From Cyclobacterium sp. (GTDB taxonomy: Bacteria > Bacteroidota > Bacteroidia > Cytophagales > Cyclobacteriaceae): a stretch of DNA of 64,000 nucleotides. A program made the translations under genes and the position numbers. The stretch's first letter is position 1. Each line of letters starts with the position of its first letter. The stretch is taken from assembly GCF_014762705.1 (NCBI RefSeq), contig NZ_JABURL010000111.1:1-64000 (forward strand), read 5' to 3'. The notes below the pieces were generated by a model that worked only from the letters and a program-made list of their open reading frames with translations, was not told the origin of the DNA and ran no database searches. This document shows positions 17,185 through 25,624 of the stretch, in pieces.

Positions 17185-17496
17185 ATGAATGTTTTAATCA
17201 CCGATCCTGCCAAGGAATCATTGAAAAAAATTTGTAAACACTACAGAAGTTTAGAGTTAGATTCTTATGCTATAAAGGTACGAAAAGTGATACTTGGAAA
17301 AGCCAAGAGTTTATCGGACAACCCGGAAAGAGGGCAGAAAGAAGAAATGTTAAAATCCCTCGATCAGGACCACCGTTATTTATTGGTCGAATCCCACTTT
17401 AAAATCATCTACCTAATAGACGAAAAACGTGTGATAGTGACCGATATATTTGACACCCACCAACATCCCGATAAAATGCCCAAAGGGAACCGGTAA
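17185..17496 (+). CDS. RelE/ParE family toxin
   Basis: A 103-aa basic protein with the RelE/ParE fold order. It begins NVLITDPAKESLKKICKHYRS, has a central ..LSDNPERGQKEEML segment, and ends HRYLLVESHFKIIYLIDEKRVIVTDIFDTHQHPDKM. The terminal F..H..P region is typical of plasmid-stabilisation-type toxins. Members either cleave ribosome-bound mRNA (RelE) or poison gyrase (ParE), and sequence alone does not decide here. It follows its antitoxin by 5 bp and looks intact. Confidence 0.85.
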   Translation: MNVLITDPAKESLKKICKHYRSLELDSYAIKVRKVILGKAKSLSDNPERGQKEEMLKSLDQDHRYLLVESHFKIIYLIDEKRVIVTDIFDTHQHPDKMPKGNR

Positions 17497-18132
17497 CGAT
17501 CAATCAACAACTAATTAGAAACATACTACGCCGTGTCATATGGGCTTTGGGGAACTTTGCTGCAAATCCGTGGCATTCGCAGGTAAAGCAGTGTTCGTCA
17601 TTGGCAGTCGGCAAAAAGCCAAGCCATCCCGGTGTAGCAGCCTTCCACGGATAGTTTAAAAATGGGGTGTTCCAGGCAGCCGAACCGCCCGCCCCAGGCG
17701 CAACCCGCTTGCCCGCAAACCGCCCCACTCCCTTGCTTTTTGCCCATAACTGCAGAATCAGGAGCCTTCTTTTTTTCTTTTAAGAACGTTTACAAAAAGG
17801 AAGCCCGCCCACACCTTTATTTCACCTGAAAAACTTTCAACTGAAAAAGAAAAAAACTATCTATTTAATTGTCTACAGCGGTGAAAAGTTCTTTGTTTAC
17901 AGGTACAGAAAATGGTTGTGAGAAAATTGTAAGAGCTTTGGAAATTGGGATGCAGGGATTTTCCGTTATGGTTTATGAAGGTGGTTCTGTCGGCTTGTGG
18001 TCACGTTGAAGCGTTTATAAAGCTCTTCCAAAGTGATTGCCCGTTTTCTTTTTCAAAAATTAAGGTAAGAGGCAGTACAAAAGCACCATCCACCGGGATT
18101 GGGAAAACCTGAAGAAGTCTGCCTGGTCACTT
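17497..18132. other. 636-bp region without a convincing gene
   Basis: A GC-rich block at about 17570-17745 contrasts with AT-rich flanks. A 74-aa minus-strand ORF (17504-17728) has a Pro/Gly/Ala/Trp composition typical of chance reading in GC-rich DNA. Short open stretches around 17880-18000 match no family I know. It separates the toxin-antitoxin island from the GH-like gene and could be a junction scar. Confidence 0.4.
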
Positions 18133-19278
18133 TCAGGTTTCCGTTTTCCAGTGCAACCGGCACATCTGTGTGCCCAGTGCCGGATCATGGTTGGAAGAAA
18201 GGTATTCGTCCCCAGCTACCTGGTATATTTCCGGGGCGGCACAGGGGATTTGCCCCAGATACTTCCGGGCTGCTGCTTCATTTCCCTTACCAAAATCCAG
18301 CGGGTCTTCACTGCGGAAAACATGGGTAATGGCCTTGACATAATTTTGGGTTCTGAACAGGTAAAAATACCCCTCCCTGTAAACCACATGGGGGCATTCT
18401 ATTTCCCACCAATTGCTGCCAAATTGGTGGGCCCGGTGTACCAATTGGTACGCAGACCAATGGAGCAGGTCTTTTGAAGTACGTACGAACATGCCGCCTT
18501 TTTGTGGATTCCCTTCTTCCAGCCCGGTGTAATACAAGTGCCAAAGGCCGTCTATCTTGATAAGGCAAGGGTCTCTTGCCTCTCCGGGACCTGTAAAGGC
18601 CCGGCTCAATCCATCGTCAAAAGTATACCTGTTCCACTTCAGCCCATCCGGGGACGTCATGATGCAAATCTGGCATTCCGTATCGAAGCTTTCATTTCGG
18701 CTATTGCCCCTTGCAGGTATACCTTCCTTGTTTCTTCCGGTACTGTGTCCACCATAAAACATATAGTACAGGCCCTTTTCTTTTACAATAAAGGGAGATT
18801 GTATCCATTCTTCCTTGTCCCATCCATTGATGCTTTCGCCGAAAGCAGCATTAGCGCGGATAAATTCCCCGGTGTCTTCCCATGGGCTGTCTGTCAGATT
18901 TTTGGACTTCCAATGATAAAGAATTCTTCCCCATCCGGTATGACGCACACAACCCCATAAATGCCAATACCCGTCATCAGCCCGGAAAATATGGTGATCT
19001 ACCGATTCATAGGGTCGGATTTCCCCATTTTCGCCCATTTTTACCGGAATACTATGGCTTCCTTTCAGAGGAGGTGGGCCGATAAGCCACCAGTCGCCAT
19101 CCAGGATTGGCCGGAGTTTCCTTTTGGCAATTCCCGGGCTGGTATTTATGGTTAACAATGGAGATAAACCACTTCCTGATACCAGACCAAAAGTCCCGCA
19201 AAACACACTATTCTTGAGGAAGTTTCTCCGGGAAGTTATTTTTGTACTCGTGCTGGTAATTTGATTTGTTTTTTTCAA
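18133..19278 (-). CDS. Tat-exported GH43-like five-bladed propeller glycosidase
   Basis: A 381-aa protein with a Tat signal (TSRRNFLKNSVFCGTFGLVSG). The body shows repeated beta-propeller blades with WxxWG and YYMFYGG motifs: HIFRADDGYWHLWGCVRHTGWGRILYHW, WIQSPFIVKEKGLYYMFYGGHSTG, EARDPCLIKIDGLWHLYYTGLEEG, IECPHVVYREGYFYLFRTQNY. This pattern is that of GH43/GH32/GH117-type enzymes, and RDP in EARDP may be one catalytic carboxylate. The exact family and substrate are uncertain. It is transcribed alone and convergent with the toxin pair. It may act with the nearby sugar dehydrogenase, but no operon links them. Confidence 0.75.
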   Translation of the reverse strand: MKKTNQITSTSTKITSRRNFLKNSVFCGTFGLVSGSGLSPLLTINTSPGIAKRKLRPILDGDWWLIGPPPLKGSHSIPVKMGENGEIRPYESVDHHIFRADDGYWHLWGCVRHTGWGRILYHWKSKNLTDSPWEDTGEFIRANAAFGESINGWDKEEWIQSPFIVKEKGLYYMFYGGHSTGRNKEGIPARGNSRNESFDTECQICIMTSPDGLKWNRYTFDDGLSRAFTGPGEARDPCLIKIDGLWHLYYTGLEEGNPQKGGMFVRTSKDLLHWSAYQLVHRAHQFGSNWWEIECPHVVYREGYFYLFRTQNYVKAITHVFRSEDPLDFGKGNEAAARKYLGQIPCAAPEIYQVAGDEYLSSNHDPALGTQMCRLHWKTET

Positions 19279-19353
19279 AGCAAAAGAGAATGGGAAATAA
19301 GGGGAATTTCAATATCTTAATACAATTGTTAAAAGGAGTTGATCTTTTACCTG

Positions 19354-19656
19354 CTACCTGACTGTCAATTTACACAATGTATTTTTATTTCCAATACGCT
19401 TAGTTTGTTGAATCACCAACATAAAAAATACATTATCCCATCCGTCTGCATTAAAATCTGCTATGGCTACTCCTGCACCATTGTAGAAATATTCATAGGT
19501 AAGAATATTCATAAACTCATCCTCCTGAAGGCTGTTTTCAAAATGCAGGCCGGATTTGGAGGAAGAAATTTCAGAAAGCATGCTTTGCTCCTGGCAGGAA
19601 AATCCTAAAAAAAGCAGGACTGGAAACAGGAATTTGGGGATACTTTTCAGACACAT
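19354..19656 (-). pseudogene. N-terminal remnant of a CRTAC1/VCBS-type lipoprotein
   Basis: The ORF has a lipoprotein start (PKFLFPVLLFLGFSC) and SGLHFENSLQEDEFMNILTYEYFYNGAGVAIADFNADGWDNVFF, the opening of CRTAC1-like proteins with FG-GAP/VCBS repeats and ASPIC/UnbV C-termini. Those proteins are normally many hundreds of residues long. Here homology stops near 19430, and a neighbouring frame briefly keeps an NKL-like piece, so a frameshift plus deletion is likely. It is divergent from the sorbosone-dehydrogenase-like gene. Confidence 0.65.
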
Positions 19657-19921
19657 GGGAGTAAAACAGTTAATGGCCAGGAGGATGATTTTAAATATAG
19701 TTGATTTGCCATGGGATTTTTATGCTTTGCTATTATTTCTTTGTGAACTTAATAAGGAAAGGAAGAAATCAGGGGGATTTGTCCAAACATGAGCTGATCT
19801 ACATCCTTAAAGGCATTGGAATAATTGGGAGTTAAAAGGGGAAATGGCTTTCTTTTTTTTATCCTTAAAAACCAAACTTTTTACCGTAACTAGCAGGAAG
19901 AATCGCTCCCGGGTAATATTA

Positions 19922-19953
19922 TTTGTTAGTAATGCCCGATTTTCCTATATTTA
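19922..19953 (+). promoter_or_regulatory. candidate Bacteroidota-type promoter
   Basis: TTTG, a 20-nt spacer, then TATATTTA (7 of 8 to TAnnTTTG). It lies about 33 bp upstream of the ATG of the PQQ-type dehydrogenase gene. The rest of 19657-19986 shows no gene. Confidence 0.45.
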
Positions 19954-19986
19954 ACCTTATTCCAAACCGAAAAAACCAACCAAAAC

Positions 19987-21306
19987 ATGGACTTAAAAAA
20001 ACTAATTTATCTGTTTGTTATCCCTATCCTAGGAATTGCTTCTTGTGGAAGTCCCCAGGAGCAGGAGGAGGATAACCCCTATTTTACTGCCGATGAAGAT
20101 CAGGGAGGACTAAACCTGGCTCCGGGTATGCAGGCCTATGTGGTGGCTGAAGACCTGGGAAGAGGAAGACATCTGGCCGTCAATGAAAATGGTGACATTT
20201 ACATGAACCTACGCGAAGCTACCGAGGAAGGCGGAATTGTTGCCCTGCGGGATACAGACGGCGATGGCCGGGCAGACGATATCCAATACTTTGGTGATTT
20301 TGGCGGTACCGGCATGGCTTTTTACAAGGGAAATCTATATGCCTCCAATGACAGCACGGTGTTCCGTTTTACTTTTTCAGGAGACAACCTGATTCCGGAT
20401 AACGCCACAGCACCCGACACGATTGTTTCCGGTCTGCCCGTACAAACTTCCCATGCGGTGAAGCCCTTTACTTTTGACGAACAGGGCCACATGTACGTGA
20501 ATGTCGGGGCACCTTCCAATGCCTGCCAGGAGCAAGATCGTACCCAAGGCTCCCCCGCAATGGATCCTTGTCCGCTATTAGAAAGGCACGGCGGCATTTG
20601 GCGCTTTGATGCCGAGCAAACGGGACAAACGCAGCTGGAACATGGTTACCGGTTCTCTACAGGCATACGAAATGCCGTGGCACTGGACTATAATTCGGCA
20701 GATGGCCACGTATATGTGGTTCAGCATGGACGCGACATGTTACACGGTCTCTTCCCTGAAATGTATAGCGAAGAGGAAAGTGCCGAGCAGCCAGCGGAAG
20801 AAATGTTCCGCTTAAGTGACGGAGCCGATTTTGGCTGGCCGTATTGCTATTATGATCCTTCTCAGGACAAAAGATTGACGGCTCCGGAATACGGGGGCGA
20901 CCGGGAGCAGGCCGAGCGCTGCGAAGGCACTGAAGATCCTGTCATGACATTCCCTGCCCATTGGGCCCCCAATGACCTGTTATTTTATACAGGAGATCAT
21001 TTACCGGAAAGTTACAAGGGAACAGCCCTGGTAGCCTTTCACGGGTCCTGGAACCGGGCGCCTCTGGAGCAGAAGGGATATTTTGTGGCAGCAGTACCAT
21101 TTGAAAATGGTGCGCCCACGGGAACCCACGACACTTTTGCAGAAGGTTTTGCCGGAGTGGAAACCATTGAGGCCCCGAGCGATGCCAAGCACAGGCCCAC
21201 GGGTCTGGCACAGGCTCCGGATGGTACAGTGTTGATTTCTGACTCGGTAAGCGGAAAAATATGGAGGGTATTTTACCAGGAAGACGAGACCATGGCCATG
21301 AAATAA
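19987..21306 (+). CDS. PQQ-dependent sugar dehydrogenase-like lipoprotein (sorbosone dehydrogenase family)
   Basis: A 439-aa lipoprotein (signal MDLKKLIYLFVIPILGIASC). It forms a six-bladed propeller of the glucose/sorbosone dehydrogenase superfamily. Recognisable blocks are ALRDTDGDGRADDIQYFGDFGGTGMAFYKGNLYASNDSTVFRF, FDEQGHMYVNVGAPSNACQEQD, STGIRNAVALDYNSADGHVYVVQHGRD, DGADFGWPYCYYD, and GTALVAFHGSWNRAPLEQKGY. Members oxidise aldoses with a PQQ-type cofactor in the periplasm or at the surface. PQQ binding is not proven here, and many Bacteroidota members have no local PQQ synthesis. It has its own promoter-like site and terminator. Confidence 0.88.
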   Translation: MDLKKLIYLFVIPILGIASCGSPQEQEEDNPYFTADEDQGGLNLAPGMQAYVVAEDLGRGRHLAVNENGDIYMNLREATEEGGIVALRDTDGDGRADDIQYFGDFGGTGMAFYKGNLYASNDSTVFRFTFSGDNLIPDNATAPDTIVSGLPVQTSHAVKPFTFDEQGHMYVNVGAPSNACQEQDRTQGSPAMDPCPLLERHGGIWRFDAEQTGQTQLEHGYRFSTGIRNAVALDYNSADGHVYVVQHGRDMLHGLFPEMYSEEESAEQPAEEMFRLSDGADFGWPYCYYDPSQDKRLTAPEYGGDREQAERCEGTEDPVMTFPAHWAPNDLLFYTGDHLPESYKGTALVAFHGSWNRAPLEQKGYFVAAVPFENGAPTGTHDTFAEGFAGVETIEAPSDAKHRPTGLAQAPDGTVLISDSVSGKIWRVFYQEDETMAMK

Positions 21307-21343
21307 ATAGGATTAAGGTTTTGGCCTTTTTGTAAAATTAGGC

Positions 21344-21376
21344 AAAGCCGGTTTCCCCATCAGGAAGCTGGCTTTT
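21344..21376 (+). terminator. Rho-independent terminator
   Basis: AAAGCCGGTTTCC pairs with GGAAGCTGGCTTT (one G-U-type mismatch), with a 6-nt loop, followed by a T run. It lies 38 bp after the sugar dehydrogenase stop. Confidence 0.8.
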
Positions 21377-21528
21377 TTATTTCAATTGGGTTGAGGGTTT
21401 AAGGCAAGTTTTTTATTCCCTATTTATTTTGGAGAAGTTAACCTGGGTTTACATGGTGTTGGATTTTCGGGTTCGTTTTCACGATTTATCATTCTTCTAA
21501 AACAATTATAATGATGCTATTCGCTGCC

Positions 21529-21572
21529 TGGGGCTAAAAATAAGGGCTAATGATATTGGCCCCGACCGGGGC
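21529..21572. repeat. candidate dispersed GC-rich hairpin element, copy 1
   Basis: The stretch CCTGGGGCTA ... ATATTGGCCCCGACCGGGGC lies in AT-rich non-coding DNA. The final part folds as GCCCC-GACC-GGGGC. A related layout occurs at 31400-31432. It looks like one copy of a genome-wide intergenic (REP-like) element. The rest of the 21377-21949 gap shows no gene. Confidence 0.35.
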
Positions 21573-21949
21573 TTGTTTAAGAGCTAAAAAAGCAGGTGTA
21601 ACTTACTTAAGGTTGCTTTTTTGTGTTTTTCTTGGTTGGTTTATTGATTATGCTTACATATACCATCAAAATTGAACCGTTTTTCTAGTCACATTCAATA
21701 ATATGATTTATTTGGCCACTTCTGTCCGTACATTCGATAGGATAAGTGATTTTTTTAAAATATCGCTGTTTGTAGCGTCCACATTACCTAAATATACAAT
21801 GGAATTAAATTAAAAAGAATTCCGGTGTATCTCTACCAAATCCGCAAAATCAATGGATGTTTTGTGTAAATTGCCGTAACCCTTCCAGGGTAAGAAGCAT
21901 GCGAATTTTTTATACCGTCAATATAAAATAAAAACCCAAACTACTGAAA

Positions 21950-22900
21950 ATGAAAGCCTTTACAAAAACCAAATATGGAGGGCCTGAAGTCCTTCAGCTA
22001 GAAGAGGTAGAAATGCCCATTATAAAAGAGGGGCAGATCCTTGTAAAAGTATTGGCCAATTCAGTCAATCCGGCAGATTGGCATATTCTCAGAGGAAAAC
22101 CGTTTTTTGCCCGATTTGCTTTTGGCTTGTTCAAGCCAAAGGATAAAATACCGGGTGCTGATTTTGCAGGGATCGTGGAAAAAGTAGGGGATAAGGTCAG
22201 TGAATTTAAGGTGGGAGACAGGTTGTTTGGAGAAAACCTTAAAGGAGGTGCTTTTGCCGCATATATTTGTACATCGGCAAGCGTTTGTGGGCACATGCCG
22301 GCAGGTGCGGGGTTTGCAGAAATGGCCTGTGTACCTATAGCGGGGTTAACGGCCCTGCAGGCACTGCTTACTCACGGAAAAATAAAAAAGGGAGAATCGG
22401 TTTTGATTAACGGTGCCTCGGGAGGGGTGGGTCATTTCACTGTTCAGATAGCCAAAGCCTATGGTGCCAGGGTAACAGCTGTTTGTTCCAACAGAAACCT
22501 GGATTTTGTAAAAGCCATGGGTGCAGATCACCTGATCCCTTACGACAAAGAAAACATCCATCAACATAGCGCAAAATATGACCTGATCATAGATAACCAT
22601 GGCAACCTTACGCATCAGGATTTTCAGCGCATGGGTCATCGGGGGGTGATTGTGGGTTTCACCACCCTAGGTCATATGATTGGGTTGCTTTCAAAAAATG
22701 CCATTAGTAAATTTCCCCTGGCACAATTCACAGCAGAAGCCAATACGAAAGACCTGGAGGTTTTGGCTACTTTGATCGAAACGGGAAAAATTAAAGTGCA
22801 CATCGATAAGACCTTTGCTCACAAACAACTGCCGGAAGCCATCAGCTTCATTGAAGCCATGCGGACCCGGGGAAAAGTGGCTGTGGTCTGGGATGACTAA
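21950..22900 (+). CDS. NAD(P)-dependent MDR alcohol dehydrogenase / quinone reductase
   Basis: A 316-aa medium-chain dehydrogenase/reductase of the zinc-free quinone-reductase type. Landmarks in order: MKAFTKTKYGGPEVLQLEEVEMP, SVNPADWHILRG, PGADFAGIVEKVGDKVSEFKVGDRLFG, GLTALQALL, then the nucleotide-binding LINGASGGVGHFTVQIAKAYGARVTAVCS. The catalytic-zinc Cys of true alcohol dehydrogenases is replaced by Asn/Ala-type residues, so reduction of quinones or enones is more likely than alcohol oxidation. It is monocistronic and cytoplasmic, with no link to its neighbours. Confidence 0.9.
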   Translation: MKAFTKTKYGGPEVLQLEEVEMPIIKEGQILVKVLANSVNPADWHILRGKPFFARFAFGLFKPKDKIPGADFAGIVEKVGDKVSEFKVGDRLFGENLKGGAFAAYICTSASVCGHMPAGAGFAEMACVPIAGLTALQALLTHGKIKKGESVLINGASGGVGHFTVQIAKAYGARVTAVCSNRNLDFVKAMGADHLIPYDKENIHQHSAKYDLIIDNHGNLTHQDFQRMGHRGVIVGFTTLGHMIGLLSKNAISKFPLAQFTAEANTKDLEVLATLIETGKIKVHIDKTFAHKQLPEAISFIEAMRTRGKVAVVWDD

Positions 22901-23108
22901 TCTATAGCTTTTGTATGGGGATTGATTCATTGGATTTTTTATTCCACATAGTATTTAAGCTTTTAATAACATAATCTAGCGGTTTAATTGAAATCCATTT
23001 TCCCATTGTAACCTTCCAGATTAGAAAAACGGCTTACTTTCAGGCTTTTGTGGTCGTGGCATATTCTTTGCGCCTTTATTGGAATAAATCAACTATAAGT
23101 CACTATCC

Positions 23109-24293
23109 ATGAAAAGTTTTTTCCCAGCCACCTGCATTTTGTTCAGCCTGTTTGTTTTCAATGCCTGCGTTCAGGAAGATCCCGTTCCTGACTCAGTAGA
23201 AAATAGGCCACTGCAATTGGTGGAGGCTTTTCCGAACCTCAGTTTTAACCGGCCACTGGATATACAACACCCCGGAGATGTGTCTGACCGCTTGTTTGTA
23301 GTGGAGCAGCGTGGCGTAATTTCGGTATTCCCCAACCAACAAGAAACAGGAGAAAAATCAACCTTCCTGAGCTTGGTGAATCAGGTCAACGACACCGGAA
23401 ATGAAGAGGGTTTATTGGGACTCGCCTTTCATCCCGATTATGCCAGCAATGGGTTGTTTTATGTCAATTACACCGCTTCCAATCCTGCGAGAACGGTGAT
23501 TTCCAGGTTTCAGGTATCAGATTCGGATCCCGATCAGGCTGACCCGCAAAGCGAAATGGTGCTTTTGGAAATTGATCAGCCCTATACCAATCATAATGGG
23601 GGGAAAATTGCTTTTGGTCCTGATGGCTATTTGTATGTTTCAGTTGGAGATGGAGGATCAGGAGGTGATCCGCAGGGCAATGGGCAAAACCGCGCCACCC
23701 TGCTTGGGTCTATATTGAGGATTGATATCGATGGATCATCTTCCGGAAAGAATTATGGCATTCCGGCAGACAATCCTTTTGTTGGCAATGAGGAGGGCTT
23801 TCGGGAGGAGATTTATGCTTATGGTTTGAGAAATGTGTGGAAGTTCAGTTTTGATCCTGAAAGCAACCGCTTATGGGCGGCTGATGTAGGACAAAACCGC
23901 TTTGAGGAAATCTCTCTGATAGAAAATGGAGGGAATTATGGATGGAATACCATGGAGGGCTTTGAATGCTTTGATCCGGAGTCAGGTTGTGAGCAGGAAG
24001 GGCTGGAACTTCCAATCTGGGCGTATGACCACAGCGAGGGGGATGGCTCTGTCACAGGCGGATACGTATACAGGGGAACAGCCATACCTGAATTGCAGGG
24101 AGAATATGTTTACGCTGATTTTATATCCGGAAGGATCTGGTCACTGGAATTTTCCGACCTAAGCGATCCCAACAATTCCGAATTGATGCAAGCCCCTTTC
24201 CCTGTAGCCGCTTTTGGACTGGATCAGGAAAATGAACTTTTGATCTGTGGATTTGACGGTAAAATTTACAAATTTGATTATCAGTCTGATTAA
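23109..24293 (+). CDS. PQQ-dependent sugar dehydrogenase-like lipoprotein (aldose sugar dehydrogenase type)
   Basis: A 394-aa lipoprotein (MKSFFPATCILFSLFVFNAC). It has the soluble aldose/glucose dehydrogenase pattern: RPLDIQHPGDVSDRLFVVEQRGVISVFP, NDTGNEEGLLGLAFHPDYASNGLFYVNYT, NHNGGKIAFGPDGYLYVSVGDGGSGGDPQGNGQN, GLRNVWKFSFDPESNRLWAADVGQNRFEEISLIENGGNYGW. The catalytic-type His in NHNGG and the GxRN motif are present. It probably oxidises sugars at the cell surface or in the periplasm. This is the second such enzyme within 5 kb, but of a different subfamily. It stands alone. Confidence 0.9.
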   Translation: MKSFFPATCILFSLFVFNACVQEDPVPDSVENRPLQLVEAFPNLSFNRPLDIQHPGDVSDRLFVVEQRGVISVFPNQQETGEKSTFLSLVNQVNDTGNEEGLLGLAFHPDYASNGLFYVNYTASNPARTVISRFQVSDSDPDQADPQSEMVLLEIDQPYTNHNGGKIAFGPDGYLYVSVGDGGSGGDPQGNGQNRATLLGSILRIDIDGSSSGKNYGIPADNPFVGNEEGFREEIYAYGLRNVWKFSFDPESNRLWAADVGQNRFEEISLIENGGNYGWNTMEGFECFDPESGCEQEGLELPIWAYDHSEGDGSVTGGYVYRGTAIPELQGEYVYADFISGRIWSLEFSDLSDPNNSELMQAPFPVAAFGLDQENELLICGFDGKIYKFDYQSD

Positions 24294-24475
24294 ACAGCCA
24301 ACTAATTTTATTTGCCAATGGTCTGAAAACCTGGTAACGGCGCCAAGACCAAGGTGGTAACTCAATTGGTTATAGGGTTCATTTTAGTGTTTCCTGCCTA
24401 TTTCTCTGTCGAAAATCCGGAAATTTGTCTTCATCTGGAGCTAAATGCTTTAAAAAGCTTTAAAAATGAATTAAT

Positions 24476-24985
24476 ATGGATTTCTCAAAAAGAGACTTCA
24501 AAGAAATTGAAAAAATCGGTCAAACTTTAAATAGGGTTGACAAAATTGATCAGAAATCTGTTGATTGGATTTTAGGTGAATTATCTAATTATCAACCCTT
24601 ACTTTTGTCCCTGATTTTAGGTTATCAGCCTGACTTGAAGCAGCCAGAATTTGAAGAAATAATGAAAATGTATTTTATCATTTGGGAATACTTTAAGGAC
24701 AAGAAAAATGGTAAAAAGATTAAGTTAACCCAAAAACAGTTTGAGAATTAAGAGAAAAGGAATCTATATTTTTTTAAATATCTTGAGAATTCTGAATCCA
24801 CTGATAAAGAGTTTGCTATAACGAGCGATTTAGAAAATACACAATCCAAGGCATTGTTAACAGGGATATTTTACAGATTTAATTCACAAGCAGTATTGTT
24901 GACGATGCAGGAAGAGAATAAAGGGATTATACTCATTGGCATCAAAAGCATAATCGATTGTTTCGAAGAAATCGGAAAAGAATAG
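24476..24985 (+). pseudogene. unknown gene split by an in-frame TAA
   Basis: The first half (24476-24751, 91 aa, MDFSKRDFKEIEKIGQTLNRVDKIDQ..) ends at TAA 24749-24751. The same frame then stays open for 77 more codons (EKRNLYFFKYLENSESTDKEFAITSDLENTQSKALLTGIFYRFNSQAVLLTMQEENKGIILIGIKSIIDCFEEIGKE) to TAG at 24983. The even composition on both sides suggests one protein of about 169 aa with a nonsense mutation. I recognise no family. Confidence 0.55.
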
Positions 24986-25122
24986 TTTAAAATAAAATCC
25001 AAGATTTTGTTTTATTTTTTTTACTTTAACCAACTATCAAATTAAATTTTATTAACCTATTTAATTACAATAGTACCTATCGCCTGAATACATTTAGTTT
25101 ACAATACTTTTTTACCAGAGAC

Positions 25123-25296
25123 ATGGAGGGCAACATGCCGAATATACGGGATTGGGTAGCACCGGATAATAAAATTAAATATGTGATTATCAGTGGTAAT
25201 GTGGCAGGTCGTATGGCCAGGTCCAGGTTAGACATGAGTAATTTCGAGGCTGTTATGCAATTTTTAAAAGATGAAGGTGGCAGTGTTGACTCCTGA
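25123..25296 (+). CDS. small unknown ORF
   Basis: A 57-codon frame too short for the track: MEGNMPNIRDWVAPDNKIKYVIISGNVAGRMARSRLDMSNFEAVMQFLKDEGGSVDS. The amphipathic, ordered composition looks protein-like. It might be a remnant of a larger gene, and I do not recognise it. The following ~330 bp (25297-25624) show no gene. Confidence 0.3.
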   Translation: MEGNMPNIRDWVAPDNKIKYVIISGNVAGRMARSRLDMSNFEAVMQFLKDEGGSVDS

Positions 25297-25624
25297 AAAT
25301 AAGGAATGGCATGAAAATTAAACCTTAACCATAGGTACTGCTAAAATGGCATTATAAAGGAAAGCTTTTCCCTTTTTATATTTTTTTATTCCGGACTATT
25401 TGAGCTTGCTGAATAGCTATTCGCTTCTCAAGCTATACACAGGATTCATCAGTGCCGTTTACATTACCTGAAAATATAGGTAAATTAATGCTGATTGATG
25501 GTGGTCAAAGCAACTAAAATGGTGAGCAACAACGCAAAATCCTCCAGCTTTTAAATAGAGACTTTCTAATAGTCAATTTCAAAAATCATTGAAATAGGTT
25601 GGAATCTTGGGGAAATTTTAAAGT

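Noticed and set aside
17504-17728. 74-codon minus-strand ORF in the GC-rich block
   Set aside because: Composition looks like chance reading of GC-rich DNA; no start context or family.
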